A stretch of DNA of 64,000 nt, from NCBI RefSeq assembly GCF_007655255.1, contig NZ_VMYE01000014.1:1-64000 (forward strand). The letters are read 5' to 3'. The notes beneath the pieces are model-generated. The model did not search any database and was not told the origin of the DNA. It saw only the letters and a program-made list of their open reading frames with translations. This DNA comes from Extensimonas perlucida. GTDB taxonomy: Bacteria; Pseudomonadota; Gammaproteobacteria; Burkholderiales; Burkholderiaceae_C. Numbering within the stretch: the stretch's first letter is position 1; each line of letters opens with the position of its first letter. Below, one piece after another: positions 62,488-64,000 of this stretch. The translations under genes were made by a program, and so were the position numbers.

Positions 62488-63087
62488 ATCGCTACCGAAT
62501 TTCGTGACCGTCGCCACCGCGAAGAGCGCAAGCATCGCCTGAACCGGGAAATCGCGGCGCCTGAAGTGCGTCTGAGCGGCCCCGACAACGAGCCTTTGGG
62601 CATCGTGAGTTTGGCAGAGGCCTTGCGCATGGCGGGCGAGTTGGATGTGGACCTGGTCGAGATCGCGTCCATGGCGAGCCCGCCGGTGTGTCGTCTGGTC
62701 GATTACGGCAAGTTCAAGTACCAGGAGCAAAAGCGCGCCGCTGAGGCCAAGGCCAAGCAGACGGTGATAGAGATCAAGGAAGTCAAATTCCGTCCTGGCA
62801 CGGACGAGGCCGACTACCAGATCAAAATGCGCAACATCCGTCGTTTTCTGGCCGAGGGCGACAAATGCAAGATCACCCTGCGCTTTCGTGGGCGCGAGAT
62901 CACGCACCAGGAGCTCGGTCTGGCGCTGCTCAACCGTATCCGTGACGATCTGGGCGACACCATCGTGGTCGAGCAGTTCCCCAAGCTCGAGGGGCGGCAG
63001 ATGATCATGATGATCGCACCCGGCAAGAAAAAGCCCGCGGCCAAATCGGCGGCGGACGCGGGTGCTTCGACTTCCGCTGCGGCTTGA
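62488..63087 (+). CDS. infC: Translation initiation factor IF-3
   Basis: The 199-residue factor prevents subunit joining and proofreads the initiator tRNA and start codon. The start is the rare AUC at 62488, with GAGGAAG at 62475-62481: the following residues [20 protein letters not shown] are the conserved IF-3 beginning. The ATG 60 bases earlier would add residues not found in the family. Blocks [40 protein letters not shown] and [20 protein letters not shown] confirm the family. The unusual start lets IF-3 repress its own synthesis. Confidence 0.95.
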   Translation: MATEFRDRRHREERKHRLNREIAAPEVRLSGPDNEPLGIVSLAEALRMAGELDVDLVEIASMASPPVCRLVDYGKFKYQEQKRAAEAKAKQTVIEIKEVKFRPGTDEADYQIKMRNIRRFLAEGDKCKITLRFRGREITHQELGLALLNRIRDDLGDTIVVEQFPKLEGRQMIMMIAPGKKKPAAKSAADAGASTSAAA

Positions 63088-63277
63088 AAATGCCAGGCCT
63101 TCTGCTGGCGATAGCGATATGAAGATGGTTTGAAGAATCTGCGCAGCGCCGTTTTATAGCGAGGCGTGGCGCGATAGGCAGAGCCCGATGGCTCTGCCGG
63201 CAAAAGTGGCTCGGGGCCAACAAGTTTGCAGTGTGGTTTGCAAACGCCTCGCGAGCACAAATGAAGAGGAGCATGCA

Positions 63278-63481
63278 ATGCCCAAAATGAAGACCAAGAG
63301 CAGCGCGAAAAAGCGTTTTCGTGTTCGTCCCGGTGGCACCGTCAAGCGCGGTCAAGCCTTCAAGCGTCACATCCTGACCAAGAAGACCACCAAAAACAAG
63401 CGCCACCTGCGTGGGGCCGTGAATGTGCATGAGACCAACCTTGGTCACATGGCGCAGATGCTGCCCTTTGCCGGCCTGTAA
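63278..63481 (+). CDS. rpmI: 50S ribosomal protein L35
   Basis: The 67-residue basic protein has the L35 signature [19 protein letters not shown] and ends [19 protein letters not shown] precedes the ATG. It lies 190 bp after infC, with no other gene in the gap, and 27 bp before rplT. Confidence 0.97.
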   Translation: MPKMKTKSSAKKRFRVRPGGTVKRGQAFKRHILTKKTTKNKRHLRGAVNVHETNLGHMAQMLPFAGL

Positions 63482-63508
63482 CCGCTAGACGAACAAGGAG
63501 TAACGCAT

Positions 63509-63868
63509 ATGCCTCGCGTCAAACGTGGCGTCACCGCCCGTGCCCGTCACAAGAAAGTTCTCGCCCTGGCCAAGGGCTTCCGCGGTCGCCGCGGCAACGT
63601 TTTCCGCATCGCCAAACAGGCGGTGATGAAGGCGGGCCAATACGCCTACCGCGACCGCCGCACGAAAAAGCGCGTATTCCGCCAGCTTTGGATTGCGCGT
63701 ATCAACGCCGCGGCCCGTGAACTGGGCCTGACCTACAGCCAGTTCGCCAATGGGCTGAAGAAAGCCTCCATCGAGATCGACCGCAAAATGCTGGCCGACC
63801 TTGCCGTGCACGACAAGGCGGCTTTCGGCAGCATCGTCGAGCAGGTCAAAGCCAAGCTGGCGGCCTGA
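63509..63868 (+). CDS. rplT: 50S ribosomal protein L20
   Basis: The 119-residue protein begins [20 protein letters not shown] and contains [20 protein letters not shown] and [20 protein letters not shown], diagnostic of L20. L20 is needed for early 50S assembly and in many bacteria represses its own operon through the mRNA. AAGGAG lies just before the ATG. Confidence 0.97.
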   Translation: MPRVKRGVTARARHKKVLALAKGFRGRRGNVFRIAKQAVMKAGQYAYRDRRTKKRVFRQLWIARINAAARELGLTYSQFANGLKKASIEIDRKMLADLAVHDKAAFGSIVEQVKAKLAA

Positions 63869-63894
63869 GCTTGCTGCGTATAAGAGTGCTGCGA

Positions 63895-63970
63895 GTAGTT
63901 ATTTTTTGATAGCTGTTCGCGCAATCAGAGCAAGGGCTAGCGCTGAAAATGCACTAGCCCTTGTCGTTTT
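63895..63970 (+). repeat. Small repeat with hairpin upstream of pheS (possible attenuator)
   Basis: The stretch begins TTTTTTGATAGCTGTTCGCG, like the Comamonadaceae small repeat. It contains AAGGGCTAG (63932-63940) and CTAGCCCTT (63954-63962), a 9-bp stem, followed by TTGTCGTTTT. It lies between rplT and pheS, where E. coli has the pheM attenuator, and may reduce read-through into pheS. No Phe-rich leader peptide was seen. Confidence 0.55.
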
Positions 63971-63982
63971 GGAAAAGTCGAT

Positions 63983-64000
63983 ATGAACGATTTGGATTCT
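63983..64000 (+). CDS. pheS: Phenylalanine-tRNA ligase alpha subunit (first six codons)
   Basis: The window ends six codons into a gene starting MNDLDS. Its position after thrS-infC-rpmI-rplT is that of pheS in many bacteria, and MNDLDS fits a PheS N-terminus. Nothing further can be read. Confidence 0.75.

Overview
The window is high-GC, gene-dense bacterial chromosome and most likely comes from a betaproteobacterium of the family Comamonadaceae. The case rests on gene order: tsaB-rimI-UDG-like, leuC-entericidin-leuD-leuB, grpE-dnaK-dnaJ, and thrS-infC-rpmI-rplT-pheS with an AUC-started infC. It also rests on several copies of a small hairpin repeat with the core GATAGCTGCTAGCGCTT, which I associate from memory with Comamonadaceae. 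No rRNA, tRNA or CRISPR array was seen.

Layout. 0-11 kb: a MidA-type methyltransferase, class II fructose-bisphosphate aldolase, a D-amino-acid dehydrogenase, the three-gene pnt transhydrogenase operon, an acyl-CoA ligase and an MTA/SAH nucleosidase. 11-19.3 kb: CorA, then a block linking polyamine chemistry to the membrane: AdoMet decarboxylase, an exported flavin amine oxidase, a membrane-anchored spermidine-synthase-like protein, a half-size DUF350 protein, a DUF4178 zinc-ribbon protein and an SPFH-SHOCT protein, with a PIN/RHH toxin-antitoxin pair embedded. 19.4-26 kb: a degenerate UDG-like protein, rimI, tsaB, an HtpX-like protease, three small heat-shock proteins, dacB and a frameshifted SemiSWEET. 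26.4-33.2 kb: trxC, two tandem EAL-like/HDOD paralogues and the leuC-D-B operon with an entericidin gene inside it. 33.4-40.3 kb: a beta-CASP nuclease-like protein and a six-gene operon ubiU-ubiV-ubiT-DGC-ubiX-ubiD behind an FNR-like site (oxygen-independent ubiquinone synthesis). 40.4-46 kb: grpE-dnaK-dnaJ with a sigma-32 promoter, rlmD and a lipoprotein. 46-54 kb: a BI-1 family protein and an iron-uptake block (TonB receptor, PiuC-like dioxygenase, FMN oxidase, micropeptide, tonB, exbB, exbD) with two Fur-like boxes. 54-60 kb: a SWIB protein, an RraA-like protein and aceA, followed by a 3-kb integrated islet that duplicated the 3' end of aceA. 60.4-64 kb: thrS, infC, rpmI, rplT and the first codons of pheS.

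Repeats are the most striking feature. A palindromic element occurs five times, every time 165 bp long and bounded by CTAG. Because 165 is divisible by three and the element is open in several frames, two copies sit in frame inside protein genes (a membrane protein and the leader of a TonB receptor), a mode known from Rickettsia palindromic elements. One copy is nested in a larger palindrome between tonB and exbB. A second, 184-bp MITE-like family occurs twice intact and once broken by a third palindromic repeat.

The best candidates for little-described biology are the in-frame palindromic elements, the polyamine/SPFH/DUF4178/DUF350 membrane cluster with its embedded toxin-antitoxin pair, the islet protein whose CxxC pairs flank a membrane hairpin, and the DGC-domain protein within the anaerobic ubiquinone operon. 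All assignments come from reading the sequence and remembered family features; no database search was run.
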